A DNA stretch of 64,000 nucleotides from Nitzschia sp. pyKryTriq1 (GCA_956465555.1 OY101116.1:3286001-3350000); one strand, 5' to 3'; counted from the first letter of the stretch, positions 50,939 through 63,093 are shown. Program-made: numbers and translations. The notes: generated by a model not told the origin, from the sequence alone.

Positions 50939-53900
50939 TTACAATATTCCGAGTCGACTCAAAGAATATAATATTTGGCTATTTATAATTGTGTGCATGT
51001 AAAAGAAAATCGACATCAAAATAACCATTGACTTTCGTCACTAGCTTAGTTTTCGGAATCTTCAAACACGAAAAGAAAGTACCTTGGCAAAATAAAAAAG
51101 GATAAAAATATCCTACAACAGTAGCAGCAAGAAGAATATATACTAAGGTCCTGACTGTTTGTCCGGACGTAGAAGAAAATCGACATTCTACAGGTGATTC
51201 ATTATTTTCTTCACCACTGACTTCTTGGATTTCGAAGTAACATTGACAACGTTCAATTTCTCCACGCAGCATTGGATGCTTGTATCCAGCCAAACCTATG
51301 TAGTTTTGGTCGAAGCTATATAGCTCATTGAAGAAAGCCCTCGCCTTATATTATTAAACTAGATGATACTTGTCGAATATATTTTCTCCGTCGAGACAAC
51401 AGCTGCGAAAAAAAAAACAGTCGAATACATATCGAACCACCAACTGACTAGTTATTCAGCCAATCCTTATCTAACTAACATCTATTTCAGATAATGATAG
51501 TCGTTGAGTAGGGATGATGTCACCACATGTGCTCCAAAATATCATCACATCGCCATTATTAACGTTCCCAAGATTAGTAATCGTAAGTGACGCACGCACA
51601 GCTCTTTTTCCATAAACTCTTCAAACTTTTTATCGGTTCTGATCAAGCATTGTCCCTCTTATTTGTTTAATCTCCTCTCCTCGGTGTTTTGGCCATTGAC
51701 CTTTCCACATGGATTGTGAGCTAATACAAAAATGCAACTAAATATTACATCATATTTCATCGTTACCGCCAACGACGCCGTTTCTTGCAATCAGCGATGA
51801 TATCAAAGAGGATAATGGTCCGAAGTCTAAATTAATGCAACCCAATCCACCCGGAAAGTCATAGTGTTGGCCAAAACATTTCCTTCAGGCAACCTTGCAT
51901 AATCAAGGCTCAAAGAACGACTGATAGCAGCCCCCATTAGAGTCCGGAAGCAATTTTAATAAATACCTGTCAATACGAATCCTCCGTTCTCCTACTTCCT
52001 CCAACTTTGTCCTCACTCGTTATCATATTATGTAGCAGCCACGAAAATAAAAACCATAGGTTTCACATTCAGTCGGGCTAATACTGTCATAGCTCAGCAA
52101 CCATCAACTGCAACGAGTCAAACTATGCCTTAGCATGATCGTAATTTAGTGGATTGGGATATAAACATTGGCTTCTTGGCCTCTCTAACTAAAATTTCTA
52201 CTAGGATCCTTTGTGGCTTCAAGTCTATGATGCTATGTTTATCATACAACATCCTTTCTGTCAAAACTGTAATTCTATGGACCGAACGGGGTTCGTGTGG
52301 CACAACTATGATGTGTGACTGCTTCCCTGAGCTCCAACGTCTCAATTGCAGAACTACCAGTTTGTATTCGACCACAATTTCTGTACTAAGCGGGCTTGTC
52401 AGGCAGGAAGGCGAAGTAATTTTAGAGAAAAAGTCCATCGCCATATCATTTTTATCCTACGATGCGAAATTCGAACTCATTGGTTCTGGTGCAGCGATCC
52501 AAAGATACCAATCCTTGTTCTCGCTCAGGCAGCGAAAATCTGACTGAAGCAAGATTCTATAAGAAATCAGAGAGCAAAAGCTTTGGAACGATGCGAACGT
52601 AAGATAACATGAGCGTTATATAGAGTATCTTAAACTTGGAATCAACTTTGTGACTGTTGTTGTCACTGATGGGCAGTTAGAGACGACTTTCCAGAATTAA
52701 TAGACCCATGCTTCGATAAGGAACTTATTCGTATCACACCAAACCTATGCAGTAGCTTTAAATCATTCTTCGCATGTAAATCATACGATGGTCTCACCTA
52801 AGATGAATATGTGTACCTATCAAAAAGAATATTCTGATTAAAAAACGTACCATGAAGTTATTTTTACAATCTCAGCTGTGAATGAGGACGCCTGATAAAG
52901 AGATACGATCCTGTTCGGAAGCTAGCGCGTATAAGCTCATATTAGACAATGTTCAGCAGCAAAGACACCTGATGGCCATAACATGACGTCGTTCTGGTAC
53001 AGTACGATTTTGGTGGGTCGGCACACTACATGCGACTGCGGATATCAAAATCGTAGTCTGCCACGAATGTAATGGCAACATAAAAAAGGAGTAGGAAGTT
53101 CGTTGCGGAAACGCTTCGGACAAATTTGACAAACCGCCTGCACTTACGCCGTTGAATATAAAAATCTATGATATTTAACTTCTGTCGATGGCGGAGATGA
53201 GAGCGGGGAATTGTACGAGAGTGTTGTACATGTTCACGTGAATTACTTTTTGTCAACAAGGAACAAGTATATTGAGCTTCTGCTTTCTCACTTCAGCATT
53301 CTCCTGGAAGCTTACGGGAGGAGATTTAGTGGATTAGCTGAGAGGTTGAGTTCTGTTGACACTCTAAAAATGCCTGGTCACTTTTTGCTCCTTGCATGTT
53401 GAGATATTATCACAGCTTTGGAAGAAGTGGTGAAACTTTTGAATTTTTGCACAAGTGCTATTCTCCCTGAGTCTCAGCTCATTGTTTCTGTACAGAGGAA
53501 GCTTTGCGCAGAAGAGCGAGAACTTGTGCTTCGAATTTTTTTGATATGGTGAGGGTGGGGGGCTGGATTTATAATCATATGTCTTGCAACGGGTACCAAT
53601 TTAGTCGAGGGAAATGAGGAAAAAGAACGAATGGTGATAAGGCAAAATAAGAAATTGTTTTGAATTATGGCAAAGTCGTTTTCGGAGTAATAGACACAGG
53701 AATGTTTTCAATGACCTGCACTTACTGGTCGTGGTAGGAGGACATGACACGTCACTGTGTAGAGGAAAGAACAGATGCAAAGACTTGACTGGTTTGGTGC
53801 GATGGTGATAGTAAGACTTCACTCGTTGGGGATCATAATCAGTGGACTCAGGGAGATTTTGGGAAACAGCAAAACACAATTGTGAGATCGTCGAGGCGTG

Positions 53901-54270
53901 TCAGACCAATGATGTCGATTCGGATGTGCTTGTTGCAGCTGTCTCGTAATTTGTCTTTGATGGAGTGATAATTTCTAAAGTTAAAAGGTGGGTGGGTGTT
54001 CTTCCAGTTGGGGACCCTTACGAGTAGGCTGACAGATATTGTCCCAGAGTCTACCTGTAGGAGCAAATGTTATGACTAAACACGTAATTTGTGCAACTAG
54101 GCTAGGATTTCAGTTCTATGTGCAGTAGTTAGTCGACTTGCGGAGTATTCTTCATTGCAGAATTTTTTCATCCACTAATTTTGAGTAGTTTGATTGGAAA
54201 TCATTTTTTGTAGTTGGCAGTAGAGTGGTGGATTATTTGCATTTACTTTCTTGAGGTGGTTGATCCATAT
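50939..54270. other. AT-rich gene desert
   Basis: No secure gene in 3.3 kb. A 104-codon minus-strand frame at 50979..51293 has one hydrophobic stretch (RTLVYILLAATVVGYFYPFLF) and might be a small membrane protein, but nothing else supports it. Other frames (52130-52550, 53026-53259, 53601-54066) have no recognisable domain and may be decayed parts of the retroelement whose RNase H lies just to the right. Confidence 0.5.
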
Positions 54271-54663
54271 TCAGTTCTTGTTGAATTTGTGGATAATTGG
54301 CCAGTATGTGATCTTGTTGTATCGTGACGGAATGTCTCTACCGAACATTAGTTTACCTGATCGGTGCATGATGGTGAAATGGAATCGCAACAGGGCTAGT
54401 TTCCATCGTTGAATGGTGTGAGTGGGTTCATAGTCTCCCTCGAAGAACCATTTGAGGCCATTGCAGTCGGTGATCCATAGGAAATCGTCCGCTCCCAGCA
54501 GGTAGCGTTTGAACGACTCCATGGCCCAAACTCCGGTGGCCGCTTCGCCCATGTACGAGTGGTACTGCCATTGTCGCTGGTCGGTGCGTCTAGAGATGAA
54601 CGCGGTGGGAGCTAGGGAATTGATGTCGGTGAGATGACTGTATAGTAACACTGCATATGGCTA
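54271..54663 (-). pseudogene. Ty3/gypsy retrotransposon RNase H fragment
   Basis: About 130 codons read PYAVLLYSHLTD, ISRRTDQRQWQYHS, GEAATGVWAMESFKRYLLG, WITDCNGLKWFF, IQRWKLALLRFHFTIMHRSGK. This is the RNase H segment that follows reverse transcriptase in gypsy elements, with the conserved E-AA-WA, TD-N-LKW and RW-L-L--F-F-I-HR-GK spacing. A stop codon lies directly upstream in frame and the frame ends soon after GRDIPSRYNK, where the integrase should begin. No reverse transcriptase, integrase or LTR is seen nearby, so this is an inactive relic. Confidence 0.85.
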
Positions 54664-56034
54664 TGCTAGCGCTTACGTTACAAGAGGTCTTGACCATTTT
54701 TTGGCAAGTGGAAAATGCAGATGCCTTTTCTCAGAGGCAGGCGGGACACAGGACCAAAGGAACTTACTAGTATATCTTATGAACAAGAAAAATTAACACA
54801 TCTTATTAAAAGTGCAGTAGGGTACATAATTTCAGTCCATTTTCGGAAGATGACTACGGTAGGAAGTGGCAGGGGACAACTTTGAAGAGAAAAAATTTAA
54901 AACGTCAGAAGGGGATAAAAGTGGTTAGTCTGTTTGTGAGTTTTGTTTGCATGTTGGGTTTTTCTCCAAAAGTACGAGTTAAAAACCAATTTGTTTAATT
55001 GTGATTGAAATGCTGTACAATGGCCTCATATTGACTTTCTCTAAACAACTTTTTGCATGGTTGTCTCTCATCAATTACTTATCAACGACAACTACACAAT
55101 ATACTATAGGCTGCCAACGGAAACTCTGGTCTTGTCAATCATGGTGATTTTCATCCATTAGCATTGTCCATGAATCAAAGAATGTTTGCTCCATTTGAAA
55201 TAGTAAACCAGTGCTGGATTTTCTTCTTCAAAGAAATTGACCTTTGGGAAGTGGGTATAATGGTTTTTGCTAGAGGGATGCTGTCCATCTCTACAGTATC
55301 TCTCGAATGGTCAAAATCCCTTGGGTAATTGAAAACAACTATTCTCTACCGGTACGTCTGTGGTACCTGTATCTGGTACAATACTCAATACAGTACCTGG
55401 TGCAGTGGGCTGGGGGGGCCCTCGCCTCTGTGCGGCGTCTACTGGTACCATCTACTCTTCGTTTGTATGGTACAGTACTGTACCTCATTGGTATGTTCAC
55501 CAAGATTCTTGGGAGATTCGGCAAAATTGATGATTCATTTCTGATTCACATCGTAGAACTTAGTACTTGTTCCACGGGGTTTCAAATTAGTGGCAGACCG
55601 CGCGGGAGCCCACGACGCATGACGCAAGACCAGAGAACCAGGTATTGCACGAACATGTACGGCCGTTACGAGTACAGTGCGTACGAGTACAGTACTCTAC
55701 TTGCCCCGCCCTTCATTGTCCCCAGTGCTTATGCATTTTTTTTGCATCTGTGGCTCGCAGACGACGGACGACGACGACTCCAGAGAGGCTCCAGGCAATC
55801 GATTGACACATCTCACTCATCCTCTCTAGTCTACTACGGGTAGAGAGCATCACTTTTCACATTCAGAACCATCCGGTAATCTTTTGCGGCAGTCCAAGCG
55901 AGGCAGTGCGGGAAATATACCGCAGCGCTGCCACACCAAAATAGACCCTCGTTAAGAAGTGTTTACCTCCGGAAACGCCCTTTTCTCTGAAATCCCATAC
56001 ACTTGGTCTAGCAATCAATTCTGGTTTTCTTAGG
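54664..56034. other. Intergenic region, GTAC cluster and no gene
   Basis: AT-rich to 55300, then a GTAC-type stretch. The 178-codon + strand frame at 55307..55843 passes through these repeats and its composition (Tyr/Leu/Val from GTAC words) is repeat-derived. Confidence 0.6.
55340..55500. repeat. GTAC-rich palindromic repeat cluster
   Basis: TACCGGTACG, TGGTACCTGTA, CTGGTACAATAC, CTACTGGTACC and GTACAGTACTGTACC words. Confidence 0.8.
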
Positions 56035-56484
56035 ATGGCGGAGAAAGCAGATTTCAAAGAGGTGGCAGAAGAGAATTTCTTGAGACACTCTCAGAAAGAC
56101 TCGGCACTGACCGCTTCGACGCAAACGTCACAGAATGGCGTGGGCAAAGGTCGCACAACATTGTTGGGAAAGATTCTGATATTTATAGTGTTCCCGACGC
56201 TTATGGGTTTTTTTGGGTTGTATATCGGTTACTTGGAGACATCACGAGAAGATGCTGATAGAGAGCTGAGTTTTGATCAAGATTTTGCATTACCATTTGC
56301 ACTTGCTCTCGGGTTGGCTCTTGCGATATTTGTGCAAACTGGGGGGCTTGCAACTACCAAACCAAAATCCCTGATATCCTGGCCCAAGGTCAAAAAGAGT
56401 AAGAAGATAGTCCACAAGCATGTTGTTAAAGGCCAATCGCCCGATGTTGCTACGAAGATAAGCGAAGAAAAGAAAAATAGCTAG
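56035..56484 (+). CDS. Small two-TM protein of unknown function
   Basis: 149 aa, no intron. The hydrophilic N-terminus (MAEKADFKEVAEENF) is followed by two hydrophobic segments at about residues 45-65 (ILIFIVFPTLMGFFGLYIGY) and 83-103 (FALPFALALGLALAIFVQTGG), separated by an acidic loop. The tail is Lys-rich (KVKKSKKIVHKHVVK). The hairpin-like topology would leave both ends on the same side. No family recognised. Its stop codon is 109 bp from the convergent PDZ/CRAL-TRIO gene. Confidence 0.7.
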   Translation: MAEKADFKEVAEENFLRHSQKDSALTASTQTSQNGVGKGRTTLLGKILIFIVFPTLMGFFGLYIGYLETSREDADRELSFDQDFALPFALALGLALAIFVQTGGLATTKPKSLISWPKVKKSKKIVHKHVVKGQSPDVATKISEEKKNS

Positions 56485-56593
56485 TGGAAAACTCGGTTCC
56501 ATGCCTCTAGAGAGATTGATTACGTTACTCTTCGCACTGCTTCTTTGGATCCCATGCATGTGCAGTTTCCGTCTTTAAGCAGACTGTGTCTCC

Positions 56594-57758
56594 CTATTCA
56601 AGAATCAGTTTTGTTCCTGCGTTCTCGTGCTTGTGCATGAACTCTGTGACGCCACCACATGATTCCACTTCTTTCTGGTCCCATCCTAGTTCTTCACAAA
56701 CGACAGCGAGACTGTTCGTTATGACAAACTTCCTCTGAGTCTTCTCGTTCACAAAATTCAAAAGCGTTCGTGCAGTCGTAGCTAACATCGTTGAAACTGG
56801 ATACATCACCATTTTGCAAAGAGTCTCTGGATAATTCGGTTCGAACACCTTGTATATCTTTTTCAACATATCTACGCGGAATCCACTGGATATAGTAACT
56901 CCAGAAAGATCGATGAACTGGCAGGTTTTCGGGTTTCGAGGATCTTTTGCGCGGGACAGCATCAGCTCCGTGAAAATGATAAACGCCTTGCAGACATCAT
57001 CGGATGAGATTGATTCCACCGCCTGCAGCTTGGAGAAATTCACATATACGGTGGGGGGGATTTGTTCATCGGATGCAACGTCGATTTCTGCAACCGCTTT
57101 TAGCCGAAGTACCTCCTGGACGCCGTCCCGAGTCAAGTCGATGGGGAAAACTTCATTTTTCCAGTTTTCGTGTTCCTGAAGCATCTTCATGGCTGATGGA
57201 ACATTGCCATCACGCGCCTCTAAGAATCGCGGCCAAGAATTGACCTTCGCATCCCAACCGTATCGCTCTAGACTCAACGCAAGTGGGGGGGATCCAGCAG
57301 CCTTGACAGTCTTGATTCGCCCCAAAAGAGAGTTGTAAGCTTCTCCTTTTCCCAAATGGAGCACGTTATTGTCATTCGGAACATGTGTATCTTTCGATAG
57401 ATTTTCTAGGTCATCTTCGTCAAAATCAGGTGCAAATCGACGAAACCCCTGACCGTTGACCGCGACGATGCAGTCGCCCACTTTCACGCCACACTTCCGT
57501 GCAACTGTTTCCCCATCCAGCAACCGACCAACCTGCGCAAATCCGGGAGAAAACATCTCGAAAGGTTCCCCCTTTCGTAGAAATGAGTGACTATTCTGGA
57601 CATGTTGAGAGTATGTACTAGTAGCTTCAGCGCTCGTGTCTCACCTTGTCGCAATTGATGAGCTGTGCACCCAGAGACCCTTGAGGATCATGGGCAAACG
57701 AAATTGTCAGAAGCTGGGGCTTCTCGCTCGTAGTCGAAAGGAAAAGAGGGTTCGGCAT
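56594..57758 (-). CDS. PDZ plus CRAL-TRIO (Sec14-like) protein
   Basis: Exon 1 is 57645..57758 and exon 2 is 56594..57571 (73-nt intron, GTGAGA...AAAG), 363 aa. The splice joins GSLGAQLINCDK to GEPFEMFSPGFAQVGRLL, forming a PDZ-like fold through KVGDCIVAVNGQGF (about residues 15-95). Residues about 180-360 are a Sec14/CRAL-TRIO lipid-binding domain: TVYVNFSKL, FIIFTELMLSRAKD, CQFIDLSGVT, VFEPNYPETLCKMVMYPV, then FVNEKTQRKFVI. CRAL-TRIO domains carry phosphoinositides, tocopherol or other small lipids between membranes; the PDZ would place it at a protein complex. Cytosolic; no signal peptide. The ligand is unknown. Confidence 0.85.
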
Positions 57759-57829
57759 CTTACTCGTAGTAGATGATCAGTTGTGGTATGGGACGTGGAA
57801 AAGCAGCGATGCTTAGGAAGCCGATATTC

Positions 57830-58060
57830 GTACCGGTATGAGTAATGAAATATGAAATGCCGACCGGAAGTCTACCAGGTACCGGTACCAGTACAGTACT
57901 TGTACCGGGGTGCAGTACGACTACCCGGTACTGTACCAGGTACAGGTACAGGTACAGGTACAGGACTGTAGCACTGTAACGGTACAGTACAAGTTCTGTA
58001 CCATACCAGGTACCGTAGCAAGACCCTACCGGTACCGTTAGTGGATCAGTAGTTTGCAGT
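57830..58060. repeat. GTAC-rich palindromic repeat cluster
   Basis: About 200 bp of GTACCGGTACCAGTACAG, GGTACTGTACCAGGTACAGG and (GGTACA)n words, starting about 70 bp upstream of the PDZ/CRAL-TRIO start codon. Confidence 0.85.
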
Positions 58061-58224
58061 CTGTTGTCCGTGCTGCTTCGTGAAGCATGTCTCGGCGGTG
58101 ACCTTGTTATGACCGGCTGAATCACGTTTTATGCCGTCCCAAAGCAGTCCCGGAGGGTCTGGCTGACACCATCAACTGACAACGATTTTTGCGCGCCGGT
58201 CGACCACGTTTCAAAAACACAAAT
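58061..58224. other. Spacer between two GTAC clusters
   Basis: Unremarkable sequence with no frame of note. Confidence 0.5.
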
Positions 58225-58400
58225 TCTTGTAACGGTACAGTACGAGTACTGTACGAACTGTACCGGAACTACCGGCACTGCCGGCACTACCGGTTGGTAC
58301 CAGGTACGATTACTGTACACCTGTACCGGTACAATTACTTCACGAATACCGGTACTGTTTCCAGGTACCGGTACCAGGTACCGGTACGAACCGCGGTGCG
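58225..58400. repeat. GTAC-rich palindromic repeat cluster
   Basis: Contains GTACAGTACGAGTACTGTAC, and later CCAGGTACCGGTACC repeated twice with one spacer. The densest self-complementary block of the window. Confidence 0.85.
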
Positions 58401-59026
58401 TATTGCTGCGTGACAGCGACGGTTCGTCCTTGTAGTCTGTTGAAAATTATTCTTCGTAGGTTCACTACGACTGTCTGCGTCTTCGTACGAAATATACGTA
58501 CTGTACTTTCTACTGCGTCGTGCCGCCCGGTACCAGGGTATGGTGCCATTTCTACGGCATATGTAGTACTCTAGCTAGAGAGAGTTGGCCCATGGATCAG
58601 AGAAGAGGAGGAGTTAGTTACGATTTACGATATTAACGGTTCGTTGTAGATGATGGAAGCTTTCGAAACAAAGAAGTACAATATCTCTTGAGAGGATTGT
58701 CTTCATAAAACCTCCTCTACCGGTACTACTCTAGAGCTACTGCAGTACTTGTATCATACTCGTACGAAACACACATTCGAACTTTTATCACCGACCAGAC
58801 GCCTCCCTCACTTACTTACTTTGACCAATCAATTATTCTCTTCGAGTAGTTCACCCTGTATGAATACGAGGGCAGCACCGTACCTGACCTGACGCCACGA
58901 AGAACATAATATTATTATTGATTGACGAAACGAGTGTCACTTTACAAAATGAGTGGCCACGGAAACCCTTCGAGGCTACAAGCAGTTGTACTTCCACTAG
59001 CTCCGCCGCATTCCGGCGGTAGAACG

Positions 59027-61136
59027 ATGGTGTCCCATGGATTGACTGTGTTGTTGCTGGCAAGTCTTCTGCAAACAGCGTTTCCCCTGTCAAGTCCTTA
59101 CTCCGGCTCCTTCGGTCAAATCCAAAGGATAGTTGGAAAGCCCCCTCAAAAGCCCGCCCCAAGCGCAAAGGAAAAGGCAAGGTCGCAGATAGATGCAGCA
59201 GAAGATGTGAATTCTGTGCCCTCTCCAGACGATGAAACGGTCGACGCATTCATTCGGTCGGAATATGCAGCTTGGACGATCGCGAACAACAAAACCTCCA
59301 GCGAGGATCGTTTCGAAATCTTTAAAGCAAATTTCCTGGAAACGCTCAAGAAGTACGAATCCACCGGCCAGTATCATGCCTTGAACAAGTACGCAGATAT
59401 GACGCCTGACGAGTTCAAGAAAGTGCCTGCTCCAGTCGACGAAGTGGACGTCTATGTGCGATCGGAGTACAAAACATGGCTAGAACAGTATGGAAAGACC
59501 GGTGACGACAAGCGATATGCTGTCTTCAAAGACAACTTTCTCATGACAATGAAGGTAAGTTTGCTGGGGAAACCGTGATGCCATTCCATCGCCAACGACA
59601 CATCTTCTAAGTCGCCTTCGTAATATTCGTCATCGCTCGCGGCAACTGCAGATTTTTGAGGAAACCGGCAAGTTCAACGCACTCAACGAACACGGCGATA
59701 TGACAAGAGAAGAATTCCTACGCATGCAAACGAAGCTGGCAATCTCTTCGAAATCACCGACTGGCGGTTCTGGTATGAGCGGTCAGGAATCAGGCGGGAA
59801 TCCGTACTCAACAATCCGGTCACAGTCTGCGGCTCAGGCTTCCTATCCGTCTTATCCCAGAAGTAGCGCGATGACATTTATTCCAGTCAGTCCGGGAACA
59901 CAGTCAGATATATTGAACAGAGGATCTTCCTCTGGCGGAGGTGGAGGTGGAGATTGGGGTGCAACATCTGGAGGTGGAGGAGGAGATTGGGGTGCAATGT
60001 CTGGAGGCGGAGGAGGAGATTGGGGTGCAATGTCTGGAGGAGGAGATTGGGGTGGTGGAGGCTGGGGTGCGCCGTCGTATTCACCTTCAGTGCAACCTCC
60101 TGCCCCTGCTCCACCAGTTTCGTATCCGAGGCCAAGCTCCATGACCTTTACACCGGTGACGTCCTCTCCGGCTTCTGATATACTAAACAAAGGATCCTCG
60201 TCATCTAGTAATACATGGGGTGGCCAAGAATGGAGCTCACCTATGGTAGGACCTCCAACTGCATCGCCTAGCAATGCGTGGGGTCCTCAAGAAACCTCCT
60301 CACCAATGGTTGGACCGCCGGTTTCATCTCCTGGCAGTGCATGGGGAGATCCAGCATGGAGCTCGCCAAGGGGTGGCCCTCCGCCTGCCCGGGCTCCACC
60401 ACCAGATCCCTATTCCTCGTATGAATTTTCGCGACCCAGCTCAATGGTAAGTTTACATTGCTATTGTCGAGAACATGTCGCGAACTTTAGTGTGTGAATG
60501 CTGACAAAGCTTATCTTGGTGTACTCGTAGACATTCACACCCGTCACAATGCGGTCGCAATCAGATGTTTTGAACAATGGCTCTTCGTCAAATAGGAATG
60601 ATGATTGGAGTGGACAGGATTGGGGTTTCACCGGAGGCCGCTCTAAAAACCCGTCACCTCCGCCTGCGCAACCCTACTCACCGTCGAATCCAAGCGGAGT
60701 AACTTTCAAAAGCATCACGCCGAATTCCAATTCAGACTTACTGAACAGAGGGGGCTCAGAACACGGTGGCCGTCCTTTACAGAGTACTTCGTCATCGTAT
60801 ACATCTTTTCCAGATAAAAAAGGGAAGGGCACATTTTCGTACATGCCAAAGTCGGGCGGGCCGCCGAGTGACGGACGTTCTAATTATGACAATGGTTCAT
60901 CATCGCAATTCGGTAAATCTTCGTCCGGCACATTCACGAACTCGCCGGGAGGGGTTCAATCGAATTCTTCGTCAAGGGGAGATCCGAAGAATGACTCCCT
61001 TTGGAACAAAATGGCATCCGCTGTTGAAGCACTTGCGACTGGGTCAAAGCCAAGTTCGTACTCTTCTCTCAACAACAATCTCTCGGGTAATCCGAAGTCG
61101 GATGGTACGTCCAAGGGGAACAGAAGCTCGCTATAG
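59027..61136 (+). CDS. Secreted protein with two I29 inhibitor domains and Gly-rich repeats, no protease
   Basis: Three exons: 59027..59554, 59652..60446 and 60531..61136 (introns of 97 and 84 nt), 642 aa from MVSHGLTVLLLASLLQTAF, a signal peptide. In-frame Mets at 58922 and 58949 would mask it. Two domains follow (about residues 70-130 and 140-210) with the ERFNIN-type helix of cathepsin propeptides (I29): SEDRFEIFKANFLETLKKYE, LNKYADMTPDEF; and DDKRYAVFKDNFLMTMK-IFEETGKF, LNEHGDMTREEF. The second is split by intron 1. No cysteine-protease domain follows. Instead there are GGGGGDWGAMSGG repeats, then repeated blocks of SSMTFTPVT...SDILN-GSSS, and a Ser/Gly/Asn-rich tail. Likely an extracellular inhibitor or structural protein; the inhibitory role is inferred from I29 alone. 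Confidence 0.82.
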
Positions 61137-61303
61137 TTATCTGATAGTCAATGTGTAATGCAACAGGCATCAAAATTACATCTTCACTAGTAGTTGAAAA
61201 CTCCGTTATTGATACAATGCAGCTTTGTGGAAACAGTAGTGAATAGTACCAGAGAAGAAAATACGTTGATCGTCAGTTTATGTTTCCATATTCAAGACGG
61301 CAT

Positions 61304-63093
61304 TCACACAACATAGTGGCGAACTTTTGGGGATGCTTTATGGTCCCTGCCAGATCTTCGACTCGGGCTGCCATTTCTACCGGTATGGTTGTTCCGCCTC
61401 GGTGTTCGACGCTGGCTCGTAGTTGACCGCGAATCCTGTCCGAGACTACCAATTGAAGACGGTCCAATGTCGCTACTGTCGAAGGACGCTGTCTGGACGG
61501 GGGGGGATCCCATTTCCAGGTCTGATATTCGTATCCGTTTGTTGTTCGTGATTCCACTGGTGTGTCGTTTGTTTTTCCGTCTCAATGACTTTGCCGTAAG
61601 CGCAGAGATGAAGACAACTATCCCGACAACATGCTCAAACGTACACTCATTATCAAACAACATGAATGAAAGAAAAAGGGTGGTGGCCTTGCGCGCAGTT
61701 GAGGTTATCGACATGGTCAAGGCTCCGAAATTTTTTGTGATCGCTGCCGAGCAAGAGGAGCCAAAGAATCCCATGGAGCTGAAAAGCTGCATGCGTCAAG
61801 GGGTGTGGGCGCAATTCAGTGAGGTTCAAATTGACGATACATGCGACATCAAAACTTCCAATCAACTTACAACCATCACGCAAATCTTTCCCGTACTAGT
61901 CCACGACCTCTCGTCGAGAGGGACATTGGATTGCTGTTCGGCATAAGTTCCTGGTTGTAGCATGAAAATTAACCCATCACTCATATCTCCTTTCGCGATT
62001 GCCGCCACGGTGATCGCAACTAAGGCGATCGAATACATCCGGAAAATAAACTCATCCTAGAATATTTTCGAATTGTGAGGGGGGGGGGGGGCATACCCAC
62101 ACAAGCGAAGACCAAGGAAAGTAATATTCGTTGACTCTTACCTGTCCAACTCCAAATTGGTTCATGATCTTTTCGCTCATATTAGTTATAGCTCCGTCAC
62201 ACAACAACGAAACAGTCTGAAGCGGTATGTGAGCACAATGAAGCGCACAAGAATGGACTCCTAGGAACTAGTGGGCAGACTTACCAGCATGACGACCCCT
62301 TTCCACCCAAAGACGGCTGAAGAATTGGCGTCGGCGTGCATGAAGACAGCCAATGCGATACACATGCACAGAACTATGAAGTAGTCCATAAATTGGTACA
62401 CCTTTTTGGTAATCAACACCCCGAAAAGCATGGTAAAAACGATGCGCGAGGATTTCATGAGCGTCTTGGCAGGATAGTTGATATACTGCATTGCCAGGTT
62501 AGTCATCCCCAAATCAACAGCTCGCAACAAAGACAGCCCTAAATAAAGCAGAAAGGGAACTGGAATCGACTTGCTAGGAGAGGTGGAGACTGGGGCGTCG
62601 ATGTTGGAATTCTTCGAAAGTAGCTTCTTCCGCTGTTGCGATTCGTAGACGTACGTCCGCAGCACAAATGCCAAGAGAGTGTAGCCGATGAACTGAATCG
62701 TGGCCAGAAATAGACCCAGCTGCCGGCTGCAAATCTTCAAACACAATTGGATGAGGCACGAGAGGAGCTGGCAGTCGAAAAGAAATTGCTATAGACTCGT
62801 ACCTGCACTGATAAGAGCTCCTGTAAATATCCGTATAACAATGAAAAGAAAAACACCCCACAAGCGCATGACAGAAATTGCATGTTCCGAGATAGATGAG
62901 ATATGTCGACCCCCAAAACTAGGACTGGCTCCGAGACCAGATCCTCGAAGAATTCGATGTCGCTGGCAGAAGTCATCGTGGACATCCCTCCTCGCGATGT
63001 GGGAGGTGAAGGCAAGGTAGACAAAGTACCTGCGGCCGCGTCAGCATCGTCCCCTCTGCTGAAAATGAACGACGCTTGTTGCTTCCGTCTCAT
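61304..63093 (-). CDS. SLC35B-type nucleotide-sugar / PAPS transporter
   Basis: Five exons: 62803..63093, 62285..62734, 62142..62216, 61871..62056 and 61304..61786, all junctions in phase 0, 494 aa. Introns are 68, 68, 85 and 84 nt. Family blocks: FFFSLLYGYLQELLSVQ, then (after the first splice) LGLFLATIQFIGY, NLAMQYINYPAKTLMKSSRIVFTML (written in part as YINYPAKTLMKSSR), and in exon 5 ITSTARKATTLFLSFMLF, matching the V/ITTxRKA-T-x-LSF signature of PAPS transporters SLC35B2/B3. Exon 3 encodes a short loop and helix (LLCDGAITNMSEKIM), as in that family. About ten membrane helices; Golgi or ER membrane. It would supply PAPS for sulfation of extracellular polysaccharides. The C-terminal 80 residues are Arg/Ser-rich and unusually long. 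Confidence 0.87.

Noticed and set aside
55307-55843. 178-codon + strand open frame
   Set aside because: Its Tyr/Leu/Val-rich first half is a translation of GTAC-type repeats; no splice support or domain.
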